A DNA stretch of 64,000 nt, taken from Lachnospiraceae bacterium. Its GTDB lineage: Bacteria; Bacillota; Clostridia; Lachnospirales; Lachnospiraceae. The notes under the pieces are model-generated. The model saw only the letters and a list, made by a program, of their open reading frames with translations, was not told the DNA's origin and did no database searches. Numbering within the stretch: position 1 is the first letter of the stretch; every line of letters begins with the position of its first letter. The position numbers and the translations under genes are program-made. The DNA lies in NCBI GenBank assembly GCA_900771955.1, contig CAAGPW010000167.1, positions 30,153 through 94,152 of the forward strand, in the 5' to 3' direction. Below, piece by piece: positions 8,427 through 17,253 of the stretch.

Positions 8427-9878
8427 CTATTCCAATCCATAGCTTTTTACAATTACCTGGAATTCCACAGATCTGGAGAAGCCCTCCAATACGGTCATAC
8501 GATCCATACCGGCATCAAGGTTTCCTACCCAGTAGGCTTTTCCGGCGGCATCGGAAGCACGGTCCATAAAGGTCTGGTACAGTGTTTCCACATAATCGCT
8601 GTTGTTCAGCCTGCGGTTGATGAATTCCTCGGACTGGAAGAAGTTCTTCGCTGCATCCTCCGGTGTGATCTCCTTGTTGGCAATCCGTCTGGACCAGTAG
8701 GTGATTCCATCTTCTTCACCCTCTCTGTTCAGTGCCTTGTTATACAGACGCTTTACAAAATTACGGATTCCTTCGGTGATCCGGGGAACTGCTGTCTCTC
8801 CGTTGGTATCCATCGTGCCACGGATAATACCGTATCTGTTGCACAGATTGGTAAACTCCTCAGAATTTACAAATCCACAGAGTACAAAGTGTCTGGAATT
8901 ACCGCTCTCCAATGCTTCCATCCAGTCATTCTTTCCGGATTCGTCCGGTTCTCTGTCAAAAAAAGTACGATATAAGGTATCTACATACTCGCTGTTACCG
9001 AGCTTTCGTGCAGCAAACTCATCACTTTCAATAAATCCGTTGGAAATACCGGCTCCATCGCAGAGTCCCAGAAGCAGGCGGTTGGTCCAGTCATGCAGTC
9101 CTTTTGCTTCTGCCTGACGTCCCAGTGCCTTACTGTACATTCTGCCCACAAAACCCTCTACATTATCCACATCCGCGCTGAAGGAATAAAACGTTGTATT
9201 TCCGTTGTTCGTAACATACCAGGTAACACGGTTGTTGATGATCTCCGGCTTACAATCGGAAAGCTGGCCTTTGATCTGCTGCACATCTCCCAACAGATTG
9301 CCGTTTCCGTCTACAAATGCCACCTTCACAACCTGATGATCATCTTCATTAAAATAGTAAGAGCCCTCTTTCACAGCCTCCTCCCAGAGGATCGCATAGT
9401 AGTCATCCGCTACCTTCACAAGCTGCGTATTCGATGCACTGTAAATACCACCTTCCTGATATTGTGAGATCAGATGATAGTTCATACTGCTGTCATCCAA
9501 CTGGTCTTTGGGAACTGTTATAGTCAGACGATTTCCACTTTTGTCATACAGAGTTACCAACACTTCCAATCCACCGGTATAGTCTACGGTATAATAAGTG
9601 CCATTCTCTCCCGCTACAATATAAGATGTAACTACAGTTGCACAGACTCCACTGTAATTCTGTGCATGTGCATTGTCACCATTATAGTTTCTGCCATAGA
9701 CAAGATTCTCCTCTGTCTCCAACGTTTCTGTACTTTCATAGGGAATACTGCCATCTTCGGCTGCCGTAACCGCTGCATGCACCTGTCCCAGTGATCCTGC
9801 CGGAAGCAGTCCCACAATCAGAGTTGCGGTCATTACACCTGCGATTCTGCTGCTGTTTTTTAACCATTTTCTCCTCAT
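8427..9878 (-). CDS. Secreted protein with C-terminal DUF4214 repeats
   Basis: The signal peptide runs from MRRKWLKN to about HAA. Start ATG 9878 is preferred over an in-frame TTG at 9893, but neither has a clear ribosome-binding site. About 200 residues of unrecognised, beta-rich, tyrosine- and asparagine-rich sequence follow. The last 230 residues are DUF4214: two A-type half-repeats (FVGRMYSKALGR, FVKRLYNKALNR) alternating with two B-type half-repeats (YRTFFDREPDESGKNDW, YQTFMDRASDAAGKAYW). The C-terminus VKSYGLE is nearly the same as that of the other secreted DUF4214 proteins in this window. The molecular function is unknown; a cell-surface location is inferred. Confidence 0.88.
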   Translation of the reverse strand: MRRKWLKNSSRIAGVMTATLIVGLLPAGSLGQVHAAVTAAEDGSIPYESTETLETEENLVYGRNYNGDNAHAQNYSGVCATVVTSYIVAGENGTYYTVDYTGGLEVLVTLYDKSGNRLTITVPKDQLDDSSMNYHLISQYQEGGIYSASNTQLVKVADDYYAILWEEAVKEGSYYFNEDDHQVVKVAFVDGNGNLLGDVQQIKGQLSDCKPEIINNRVTWYVTNNGNTTFYSFSADVDNVEGFVGRMYSKALGRQAEAKGLHDWTNRLLLGLCDGAGISNGFIESDEFAARKLGNSEYVDTLYRTFFDREPDESGKNDWMEALESGNSRHFVLCGFVNSEEFTNLCNRYGIIRGTMDTNGETAVPRITEGIRNFVKRLYNKALNREGEEDGITYWSRRIANKEITPEDAAKNFFQSEEFINRRLNNSDYVETLYQTFMDRASDAAGKAYWVGNLDAGMDRMTVLEGFSRSVEFQVIVKSYGLE

Positions 9879-10096
9879 TTTCGTAAGCGCCAAATATTCC
9901 CGTGGCTAGCCAAAAACCCCCTCTAAAAAATACACTTTTCATTGCCTGCGCCATACCTTTGCCACCAGATGTATTGCTCATGGACTCAATTATAAGGTCG
10001 TCAGCGAACTTCTGGGACACAGCACGATCAATATTACTTTGAATATGTATGTTCATCCACAGATGTCTGAAAAATAAAAGTGCATTGAAACGATAT

Positions 10097-10140
10097 ATAT
10101 GGAATAGATGGAAATATACAAATATATGGAAAAATATGGT
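10097..10140. repeat. Iterated ATGGAA words in AT-rich upstream region
   Basis: The word ATGGAA or ATGGTA, usually preceded by ATAT or AT, occurs at about 10099, 10108, 10126 and 10136, at spacings of 9, 18 and 10 bases. This near-helical phasing, about 50-100 bases upstream of the -35 box of the rfb promoter, would suit binding of a regulator or DNA curvature. The words are short, and chance in AT-rich DNA is possible. Confidence 0.35.
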
Positions 10141-10191
10141 ATATTATGAAAAAACTGTTGTCGAAATAAAGTCGCAATTTTCTGTCAAATA

Positions 10192-10221
10192 TTGACATTA
10201 GAATTATGCTGAAGGTATAAT
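10192..10221 (+). promoter_or_regulatory. Sigma-A promoter of the rfb/glf operon
   Basis: TTGACA at 10192-10197 and TATAAT at 10216-10221, both perfect consensus boxes, are separated by 18 bases. Transcription would start near 10228, giving a leader of about 58 bases before rfbF. It is the only strong promoter seen ahead of the eleven-gene plus-strand operon. Confidence 0.8.
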
Positions 10222-10285
10222 ACAAGGAGCTAATCTTTAATCATCAAGAACAAAGTTCTTACAAATACACTTACGGAGGAAACAA

Positions 10286-11065
10286 ATGAAAGTAGTTGTG
10301 TTAGCAGGGGGATATGGTACCCGCATCAGTGAAGAAAGTCAATTCAAACCCAAGCCTATGATCGAGATCGGCGGAAAGCCTATCCTGTGGCATATCATGA
10401 AGGAATACTCCTCCTATGGTTTTGATGAATTTATTATTTGTGCCGGTTACAAACAGCACTACATTAAAGAATGGTTTGCTGATTATTACCTATATAACAG
10501 TGATGTAACATTTGATTTCACGAACAAAAACAGAATGACCATCCACAATAATGTGTCCGAACCCTGGAAAGTAACCATTGTCGATACCGGATTGAATACC
10601 ATGACCGGCGGTCGTATCAAGCGGATTCAGCCCTATGTTGGAAATGAAGATTTCCTGTTAACTTACGGTGATGGTGTTGCTGATGTGAATATTGCTAAAA
10701 CGGTAGAGTTCCACAAGCAGCATGGGAAAATAGCAACCCTGACTGCCGTTCATGTGGAACAGCGATTTGGCGTATTGGATATCGACAGAGAAGACCTGAC
10801 AGTTAAGGCTTTCCGTGAAAAATCCATAGCGGACGGTTCCCGAATCAATGCCGGATATATGGTATTAAAACCGGAGGTTTTCAACTATATCGAGGGAGAC
10901 AGCACAGTATTTGAGCAGGAGCCTCTTCGCAGACTGGCAGAGGAAGGCCAGTTGAAGGCGTACAAACATAACGGCTACTGGCAGTGCATGGATACCAAAC
11001 GTGAAATGGAGAAGCTGGAAGAACTCTGGGCTTCCGGTAAGGCTCCCTGGAAAACATGGGAATAA
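10286..11065 (+). CDS. rfbF: Glucose-1-phosphate cytidylyltransferase
   Basis: The protein has 259 residues and the family signature at the N-terminus: LAGGYGTRISEE, then KPKPMIEIGGKPILWHIMK. It joins glucose-1-phosphate and CTP to make CDP-glucose, the entry step to CDP-3,6-dideoxyhexoses. The start has GGAGG six bases upstream. The next gene, rfbG, starts 12 bases after its stop. It corresponds to DdhA of Yersinia. Confidence 0.96.
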   Translation: MKVVVLAGGYGTRISEESQFKPKPMIEIGGKPILWHIMKEYSSYGFDEFIICAGYKQHYIKEWFADYYLYNSDVTFDFTNKNRMTIHNNVSEPWKVTIVDTGLNTMTGGRIKRIQPYVGNEDFLLTYGDGVADVNIAKTVEFHKQHGKIATLTAVHVEQRFGVLDIDREDLTVKAFREKSIADGSRINAGYMVLKPEVFNYIEGDSTVFEQEPLRRLAEEGQLKAYKHNGYWQCMDTKREMEKLEELWASGKAPWKTWE

Positions 11066-11077
11066 GGGGAAAGTGAC

Positions 11078-12130
11078 ATGGATTTGGAATTTTTCAAAGG
11101 TAAAAAAGTGTTGGTCACGGGACATACAGGATTCAAAGGATCCTGGCTGTCTCTGATCCTCAGCAATGCCGGTGCGGAGGTAACAGGGTATTCCCTGGAG
11201 CCTCCTACTTCGCCGTCTCTTTTTGCGTTATGCGGTTTAGCCTCCCGTATGCATTCCGTTATCGGAGATATCCGGGATCTGGAACATCTGAAACAGGTCT
11301 TTGCCGAGGTACAGCCGGAGATCGTACTGCATCTTGCGGCACAGCCAATCGTACGGGACTCCTATAAAGACCCGGTCTACACCTATGAGACGAATGTCAT
11401 GGGAACCGTCAACATTTGTGAATGTGTCCGTCTGAATCCCTGCGTGAAATCCTTCCTGAATGTAACAACGGATAAGGTATATCACAACAACGAATGGGAA
11501 TGGGGCTATCGTGAGAATGAACCGTTGGATGGCTTTGATCCCTATTCTAACAGTAAATCCTGTTCGGAGCTGGTGACCCACAGCTATATCAATTCTTTCT
11601 TTAATGATATGGATGTCGCAGTGTCTACTGCCCGTGCAGGTAATGTTATAGGCGGCGGTGATTTTGCAAATGACCGCATTATTCCGGATTGTGTTCGCGC
11701 GGCTATCGATCATAAAGATATCATTGTCCGGAACCCACATTCCACGAGACCTTACCAGCATGTGCTGGAGCCTCTTGCCATTTACCTGACAATCGCACAG
11801 GCGCAGTATGAGGATAAATCCAGGGCAGGATTCTACAATGTAGGACCGGATGACTGCGATTGTGTTACTACAGGGAAGTTGGTAGATTTGTTCTGTGAAA
11901 AATGGGGAGAAGACATTCGATGGGTCAACCGTTACGACGGAGGTCCTCACGAGGCGAACTTCCTGAAACTGGATTGCTCCAAGATCAAGAGAACCTTTGG
12001 ATGGACTCCCCGCTGGGGCGTGGCAGATGCCGTGGAAAAGACCGTGGAGTGGTCCAAGGTCTATCGTGATGGCGGCGATATCACAGCATGTATGGAACAG
12101 CAGATTGCAGAATTTTTTGAAAGGAATTAA
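11078..12130 (+). CDS. rfbG: CDP-glucose 4,6-dehydratase
   Basis: This 350-residue extended SDR has the Rossmann motif GHTGFKG at residues 15-21, the active-site strand NVTTDKVY and the catalytic YSNSK. AGNVIGGGDFANDRIIPD is the typical RfbG substrate loop. It turns CDP-glucose into CDP-4-keto-6-deoxyglucose using bound NAD+. It lies between rfbF and rfbH in the order rfbF-rfbG-rfbH also known from Salmonella and Yersinia O-antigen loci. Confidence 0.96.
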   Translation: MDLEFFKGKKVLVTGHTGFKGSWLSLILSNAGAEVTGYSLEPPTSPSLFALCGLASRMHSVIGDIRDLEHLKQVFAEVQPEIVLHLAAQPIVRDSYKDPVYTYETNVMGTVNICECVRLNPCVKSFLNVTTDKVYHNNEWEWGYRENEPLDGFDPYSNSKSCSELVTHSYINSFFNDMDVAVSTARAGNVIGGGDFANDRIIPDCVRAAIDHKDIIVRNPHSTRPYQHVLEPLAIYLTIAQAQYEDKSRAGFYNVGPDDCDCVTTGKLVDLFCEKWGEDIRWVNRYDGGPHEANFLKLDCSKIKRTFGWTPRWGVADAVEKTVEWSKVYRDGGDITACMEQQIAEFFERN

Positions 12131-12136
12131 ACAAAG

Positions 12137-13492
12137 ATGAATAACAGATGGAACAATGAAGCAGAAGCCCGGGAACAGATCAAGGGACTGGTAGCAGAAT
12201 ATTATAACGATTTTAAGAAGCCGGAGCAGGAAAAGCCTTTTCAGCCGGGAGACAGACTCTCTTATGCAAGCCGTGTCTATGATGAAAAGGAAATGTGCTC
12301 GCTGGTAGATGCAGCGCTGGATTTCTGGCTGACGACCGGTCGGTTTTCCGATGAATTTGAGAAAAAGTTTGCCGAATGGATCGGCGTGAAATATGCAAAT
12401 CTTGTCAATAGTGGATCTTCTGCCAACCTGATCGCATTTATGACACTGACGGCACAGGAACTGGGCGATCGTCAGATCAAAAAGGGTGATGAAATTATCA
12501 CCGTAGCAGCAGGATTTCCAACCACCATCACTCCGGCATTGCAGTATGGTGCAGTACCGGTATTCGTGGATGTGACAGTGCCGCAGTACAACATTGATGT
12601 GACCAGACTGGAAGCAGCACTCAGTCCCAAGACCAAGGCAGTTATGATCGCACATACATTAGGCAATCCCTTTGACCTGAAAGAAGTAAAAGCCTTCTGC
12701 GATAAGCATAATCTGTGGCTTGTTGAGGACAACTGTGATGCGCTGGGCACAAAATACACCATTGACGGCGAGACCAGATTTACCGGTACCTGGGGAGATA
12801 TCGGTACTTCCAGCTTCTATCCCCCTCATCATATGACCATGGGAGAAGGCGGATGTGTTTATACTAACAGCCCGCTGCTGAATCGTCTGATCAAGAGCTT
12901 CCGTGACTGGGGCCGCGACTGTGTATGTCCTTCCGGACGGGATAATCTGTGCGGACATCGTTTCGATGGACAGTTTGGTGAACTGCCTCAGGGCTATGAT
13001 CACAAATATGTCTACAGCCATTTCGGATATAATCTGAAAGTGACCGACATGCAGGCTGCAGTCGGCGTGGAACAGCTCAAGAAGTTCCCCTCCTTTATCG
13101 AAGCCCGCAGACATAACTGGGCAAGACTGCGTGCAGCACTGGAGCCTGTAGCAGACAAGTTGATTCTGCCGGAGCCTGCTGAGAACAGCGAGCCTTCCTG
13201 GTTTGGCTTTATCGTCAGCGTAAAGCCGGAAAGCGGTCTTACCAGAAATCAGGTAACCAGATATATAGAAGATCACAATATTCAGACCCGACTGCTGTTC
13301 AGCGGCAACCTGATCAAGCACCCCTGCTTTGACCAGATTCGTGGCACAGAGGCTTACCGCGTTGTAGGAGGTCTGGAACAGACAGATTACATTATGAACA
13401 ATTCCTTCTGGGTAGGAGTATATCCCGGAATGACCGATGAAAAGATCGATTATATGGCACAGATCATTACAGAGGCTGTAAACGGAAAATAA
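12137..13492 (+). CDS. rfbH: CDP-4-keto-6-deoxyglucose 3-dehydrase (E1)
   Basis: This PLP/PMP enzyme of the DegT fold has 451 residues. In YPPHHMTMGEGG the usual PLP-lysine is replaced by histidine, the mark of the 3-dehydrase E1. The iron-sulfur ligand pattern Cys-x-Cys-x7-Cys is present (DCVCPSGRDNLCGH), with a further cysteine upstream in EDNCDALG. So it should hold a [2Fe-2S] cluster and remove the 3-hydroxyl to give CDP-4-keto-3,6-dideoxyglucose. The partner reductase E3 (DdhD/RfbI) is not encoded in the window, so electrons must come from elsewhere. Confidence 0.93.
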   Translation: MNNRWNNEAEAREQIKGLVAEYYNDFKKPEQEKPFQPGDRLSYASRVYDEKEMCSLVDAALDFWLTTGRFSDEFEKKFAEWIGVKYANLVNSGSSANLIAFMTLTAQELGDRQIKKGDEIITVAAGFPTTITPALQYGAVPVFVDVTVPQYNIDVTRLEAALSPKTKAVMIAHTLGNPFDLKEVKAFCDKHNLWLVEDNCDALGTKYTIDGETRFTGTWGDIGTSSFYPPHHMTMGEGGCVYTNSPLLNRLIKSFRDWGRDCVCPSGRDNLCGHRFDGQFGELPQGYDHKYVYSHFGYNLKVTDMQAAVGVEQLKKFPSFIEARRHNWARLRAALEPVADKLILPEPAENSEPSWFGFIVSVKPESGLTRNQVTRYIEDHNIQTRLLFSGNLIKHPCFDQIRGTEAYRVVGGLEQTDYIMNNSFWVGVYPGMTDEKIDYMAQIITEAVNGK

Positions 13493-13525
13493 ACACAAAA
13501 GAAAATGCAAAACGGAGGGGAACGG

Positions 13526-15367
13526 ATGAAACAGAGACTGGCAGATTATGTAGCGGATTTTTTGGTGGCTCACGGAGTGACCGACTGCTTTAGCGTGGTA
13601 GGCGGAGGAGCCATGCATCTGAACGATGCGCTGGGACATAAAGAGGGTTTGAAGGTTACCTATAACCATCATGAACAGGCATGTGCCATGGCGGCAGAGG
13701 CTTATGCAAGACTGGACAACCGGATCGCTGCCGTCTGTGTTACTACCGGCCCCGGCGGAACCAATGCACTGACCGGAGTGGTAGGCGGCTGGCTGGATTC
13801 TATCCCGATGTTTATCATCAGCGGACAGGTCAGATACGATACTACGGCCCGTTATGCGTCACAGTTTACGGAAGGATATTCCCTGCGTGCTATGGGGGAT
13901 CAGGAATATGACATTGTAAAGTCTGTGGAACCCATGACAAAATATGCGGTCATGATCGAGGATCCCTTACAGATCCGCTATGCACTGGAAAAAGCGTGGC
14001 ATCTGGCAACGACCGGAAGACCCGGCCCCGTGTGGATCGATATTCCGGTCAACTTTCAGGGCGGATACATTGAGACAGAAGAACTGACGGGATATGATCC
14101 TGCGGAGGACGATGCAGAGCTTCCTCCCGCAGTGGAGGAACAGACCGTTCAAATCATTCTGGAAAAGATCAAAAATGCAAAGCGTCCGGTATTTCATGCC
14201 GGCTATGGAATCCGTCTGTCCGGTGGCTATGATGTATTCCGCCGTGTGGCAGAAAAACTGAACATTCCGATCGTAACCTATTGGAATGCTGTGGATCTGA
14301 TCGAGGATGAAAATCCGCTGTATTGTGGACGCGCCGGTAATATGGGGGACCGCCCCGGCAACTGGGCTATTCAGAATGCGGATCTGATCCTTGCCCTCGG
14401 CACACGAATTTCCATTCGTCAGGTCGGATATAACTGGAAGACCTGGGCAAGAGCTGCCGAGGTAATAATGGTAGATATTGACCGGGCAGAGATGAAGAAG
14501 CCGACACTTCATGTGGACATGCCAGTTTGGGCAGACGCCAAAGATTTTCTTCAGCAGATGGAGCATGCCATCGGTGATGATGCGCCGGTAAGTACCTGTA
14601 AAGACTGGCTGGCTGCCTGCCAACGTTGGAAGGCAGAATATCCTGCAGTACTTCCCAAACATTGGGAGGAAAACGGAAAAACCGCCAACGTTTATGCTTT
14701 TATCCGCTATCTGAGCAGTCAGCTTCCGGAAAACAGTCTGACCGCTGTATCCAACGGAGCCTGCTGCGTGGTGGGAAATCAGGCATATGTGATCCAGAAG
14801 GGAAGCCGTATGGCGAACAACAGCGCCATCGCCAGCATGGGATACGGTCTGCCAGCGGCTATCGGGACCTGTATCGGTGGTGGACGCAGGACGACCATCT
14901 GTCTGGAAGGTGACGGAAGTATTATGATGAATCTGCAGGAGCTACAGACAGTATTGACCAATAAATTACCGGTCAAATTGTTTCTGATCAACAATAACGG
15001 TTATCATTCCATCCGTATCACACAGAACAATCTCTTCAAAGAGCATTGTAAGATCGGTATCGGACCGGAATCCGGCGATCTCTCCTTCCCGGAGTTTCGC
15101 AAGATTGCAGAAGCATTTGGTTACCCCTACCATTCTGCCAGCAGTAATGCGGAGATGAAAAAGGTGGTGGATGAAGTACTGGCATTGGATGGCCCTGTAT
15201 TCTGTGAGATTTTCACAGACACTACGCAGGTATGGGAGCCTAAGAGCAGCACCAAACGACTGCCGGACGGAACATTGGTAAGTCCTCCACTGGAGGATCT
15301 GGCACCGTTCCTGCCGAGGGAAGAACTGGAGAAGAATATGTTTATTCCGCTGATGCCGGAAGAATAA
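13526..15367 (+). CDS. ThDP-dependent acetolactate synthase-like enzyme, YerE-like
   Basis: Start ATG 13526 is chosen because of GGAGGGG just upstream (613 residues). It has the three-domain ThDP fold: the catalytic glutamate in YNHHEQACAMAAEAY (Glu50), a central domain, and the ThDP motif GDGS...NNN (LEGDGSIMMNL, FLINNNGYHS). General acetolactate synthases have this fold, but position directly after rfbFGH matches yerE of Yersinia. YerE adds a two-carbon unit from pyruvate to C4 of CDP-4-keto-3,6-dideoxyglucose on the way to yersiniose. I therefore infer a branched-sugar enzyme. The donor and product are not proven by sequence, and true amino-acid acetolactate synthase is unlikely in this context. 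Confidence 0.75.
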   Translation: MKQRLADYVADFLVAHGVTDCFSVVGGGAMHLNDALGHKEGLKVTYNHHEQACAMAAEAYARLDNRIAAVCVTTGPGGTNALTGVVGGWLDSIPMFIISGQVRYDTTARYASQFTEGYSLRAMGDQEYDIVKSVEPMTKYAVMIEDPLQIRYALEKAWHLATTGRPGPVWIDIPVNFQGGYIETEELTGYDPAEDDAELPPAVEEQTVQIILEKIKNAKRPVFHAGYGIRLSGGYDVFRRVAEKLNIPIVTYWNAVDLIEDENPLYCGRAGNMGDRPGNWAIQNADLILALGTRISIRQVGYNWKTWARAAEVIMVDIDRAEMKKPTLHVDMPVWADAKDFLQQMEHAIGDDAPVSTCKDWLAACQRWKAEYPAVLPKHWEENGKTANVYAFIRYLSSQLPENSLTAVSNGACCVVGNQAYVIQKGSRMANNSAIASMGYGLPAAIGTCIGGGRRTTICLEGDGSIMMNLQELQTVLTNKLPVKLFLINNNGYHSIRITQNNLFKEHCKIGIGPESGDLSFPEFRKIAEAFGYPYHSASSNAEMKKVVDEVLALDGPVFCEIFTDTTQVWEPKSSTKRLPDGTLVSPPLEDLAPFLPREELEKNMFIPLMPEE

Positions 15368-15383
15368 CGGAGTACATAACGAT

Positions 15384-16301
15384 ATGAAAAAAGCAATTAT
15401 CACCGGTGCAACCGGAGCTATCGGTTCTGCACTGGTGCGGGAACTGATTTCCCATGATATAAAAGTATTAGTCCTCTGCCGGAAAGATTCCGGCCGCATT
15501 GATCGAATTCCGGAACATCCGCTTGTGGAAAAATGTTTCTGTGATCTGCGTGAATTGGATCAATTAGAAAACACAAGCAAAGAAACTTACGATGTATTTT
15601 ATCATTTTGCGTGGAGAGGTACTATCGGTCCGGAACGCAACGACATGTATCTGCAAAATGAAAATGTCAAAAATTCATTGGATGCCGTTCGGCTGGCGCA
15701 ACGTTTTGGATGCCATACCTTTATCGGTGCCGGGTCTCAGGCGGAATATGGACGCGTTGAGGGTCTTTTGCGTGCAGATACACCGACGCATCCGGAAACT
15801 GGGTACGGCATTGCAAAATTATGCAGTGGCCAAATGACCCGTGAACTGGCCCATTCATTGGGAATGAAGCATATCTGGACCCGCATTTTAAGTGTTTACG
15901 GTCCTTATGATGGTGAACGGACAATGGTAATGTCTGTTATGAACAGCTTATGTAATCACATTGCTCCGAAATGCACTAAGGGAGAACAAAAATGGGATTA
16001 TCTGTACAGTAAAGATGCCGCCAGAGCCTTCCGTATGCTTGGTGAAAACGGCGCCGATGGAAAAGTTTACGTGCTTGGAAGCGGAAATGTGATGCCACTA
16101 TCCCGGTATATTCAGGCAATTTGCACCTGTGCAGCCCCGGATATTCAAGCAGTGTTCGGCGCTATTCCCTATGCTCCCAGACAGGTAATGTATTTAGGTG
16201 CAGATATATCTGAATTACAGGAAGATACAGGATTTGTACCGGAGTATTCTTTTGAAAAGGGTATTCAGGAAACAATCCAATGGTACAAGGAGAATTATTA
16301 A
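15384..16301 (+). CDS. NAD(P)-dependent SDR, possible YerF-like reductase
   Basis: This 305-residue extended SDR has GATGAIG at residues 8-14 and the catalytic YGIAK in TGYGIAKLCSGQ. It follows the ThDP enzyme by 16 bases and belongs to the NAD-dependent epimerase family. In yersiniose synthesis the reductase YerF reduces the acetyl branch left by YerE; by position this gene may do the same. Alternatively it could reduce or epimerise C4 of the unbranched sugar. The specific reaction is an inference from gene order. Confidence 0.75.
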   Translation: MKKAIITGATGAIGSALVRELISHDIKVLVLCRKDSGRIDRIPEHPLVEKCFCDLRELDQLENTSKETYDVFYHFAWRGTIGPERNDMYLQNENVKNSLDAVRLAQRFGCHTFIGAGSQAEYGRVEGLLRADTPTHPETGYGIAKLCSGQMTRELAHSLGMKHIWTRILSVYGPYDGERTMVMSVMNSLCNHIAPKCTKGEQKWDYLYSKDAARAFRMLGENGADGKVYVLGSGNVMPLSRYIQAICTCAAPDIQAVFGAIPYAPRQVMYLGADISELQEDTGFVPEYSFEKGIQETIQWYKENY

Positions 16302-16302
16302 A

Positions 16303-17253
16303 ATGAAAAAGATCAGTATACTTATCCCCTGCTATAACGAAGAGGATAATGTAGTTCCTATGAGTGAAGCTATTGTGAATCTGTTTACCACAGAATTAAA
16401 GGCTTATGATTATGAGCTTCTGTTTATAGACAATGATTCACATGACAATACCAGACCGTTATTGCGTGAAATCTGTGCGAAAAATCCTAAGATTAAGGCC
16501 ATTTTTAATGCGAAAAATTTCGGTCAGTTCAATTCTCCCTATTATGGAATCCTGCAAACCACAGGTGACTGCACTATCTCCATGGTATGTGATTTTCAGG
16601 ATCCCATCGAGCTGATCCCTCAATACATTAAAGAATGGGAAAACGGCTATAAAATCGTTATAGGAATCAAAACCAGCAGCAAAGAGAATCCGATCATGTA
16701 TCATTTGCGTGGTTTATATTATAAATTCATCAAGAAATTCTCGGACGTAGAACAGATTGAGCACTTTACCGGATCCGGATTGTACGACAAAGATTTTGTG
16801 GAAGTCCTGCGGAATCTCAAAGATCCTACTCCGTTTTTGCGTGGCATCGTAGCTGAACTTGGCTATCGCAGAAAAGAAATTCCTTATGAACAGCCTAAGC
16901 GCCGGGCAGGAAAAACGCACAACAACTTTTACAGCTTGTATGATGCTGCAATGCTCAGCATTACCTCATATACCAAGATTGGATTGCGTTTGTGTACCTT
17001 CTTCGGTGTAATCTGTGGAACTGCCAGTGTTATTATTGGTTTGATTTATCTGATTATGAAACTGATAAAATGGAATTCGTTTGCTCCCGGAATGGCACCT
17101 GTGTTGATAGGAATGTTTTTCCTTGGAGCCATACAGTTATTTTTCATTGGTTTTATTGGGGAATATATTTTGAGTATTAACCAGAGAGTGATGAACAGAC
17201 CATTGGTTATTGAAGAAGAACGGATTAATTTCAAGGAGAAACATCATGGATAA
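16303..17253 (+). CDS. GT2 polyprenyl-phosphate glycosyltransferase, GtrB/DPM1-like
   Basis: Start ATG 16303 lies one base after the SDR stop with AAGGAGAA upstream (316 residues); a longer frame only overlaps the SDR. The N-terminal GT-A domain has ISILIPCYNEEDNV and the DFQDP aspartates. Two hydrophobic helices near residues 230-300 (GVICGTASVIIGLIYLIM, LGAIQLFFIGFIGEYIL) anchor it in the membrane as in GtrB. Such enzymes load a sugar onto undecaprenyl phosphate for later transfer outside the cell. Donor sugar unknown. It overlaps the next gene by eight bases. Confidence 0.88.
   Translation: MKKISILIPCYNEEDNVVPMSEAIVNLFTTELKAYDYELLFIDNDSHDNTRPLLREICAKNPKIKAIFNAKNFGQFNSPYYGILQTTGDCTISMVCDFQDPIELIPQYIKEWENGYKIVIGIKTSSKENPIMYHLRGLYYKFIKKFSDVEQIEHFTGSGLYDKDFVEVLRNLKDPTPFLRGIVAELGYRRKEIPYEQPKRRAGKTHNNFYSLYDAAMLSITSYTKIGLRLCTFFGVICGTASVIIGLIYLIMKLIKWNSFAPGMAPVLIGMFFLGAIQLFFIGFIGEYILSINQRVMNRPLVIEEERINFKEKHHG

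Larger units (their letters stand above)
9894..10285. other. Divergent intergenic region between DUF4214 gene and rfb operon
   Basis: About 390 bases with no gene I can support. A minus-strand open frame from 10056 (MNIHIQSNIDRAVSQKF...) reads into the DUF4214 gene in another frame and is unrecognised, perhaps debris. The central part (10090-10150) is very AT-rich with repeated ATATGGAA-like words. The right end holds a good plus-strand promoter and the ribosome-binding site GGAGG (10275-10279) of rfbF. Confidence 0.5.

Noticed and set aside
9736..10056. 106-codon minus-strand frame starting MNIHIQSNIDRAVSQ
   Set aside because: The second half overlaps the signal-peptide region of the DUF4214 gene in another frame. 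The first half has no recognisable family and no good ribosome-binding site; it may be debris.
11237..12655. 472-codon minus-strand open frame
   Set aside because: Antisense shadow spanning rfbG and rfbH, both of which have clear family motifs on the plus strand; Cys- and His-rich nonsense.
12659..13672. 337-codon minus-strand open frame
   Set aside because: Antisense shadow of rfbH and the ThDP enzyme start; no motif.
10286..16301. Assignment of the ThDP gene as acetolactate synthase for branched amino acids (ilvB)
   Set aside because: No ilvN, ilvC or related gene nearby, and the operon is a CDP-dideoxyhexose pathway in which a YerE-like role fits better.
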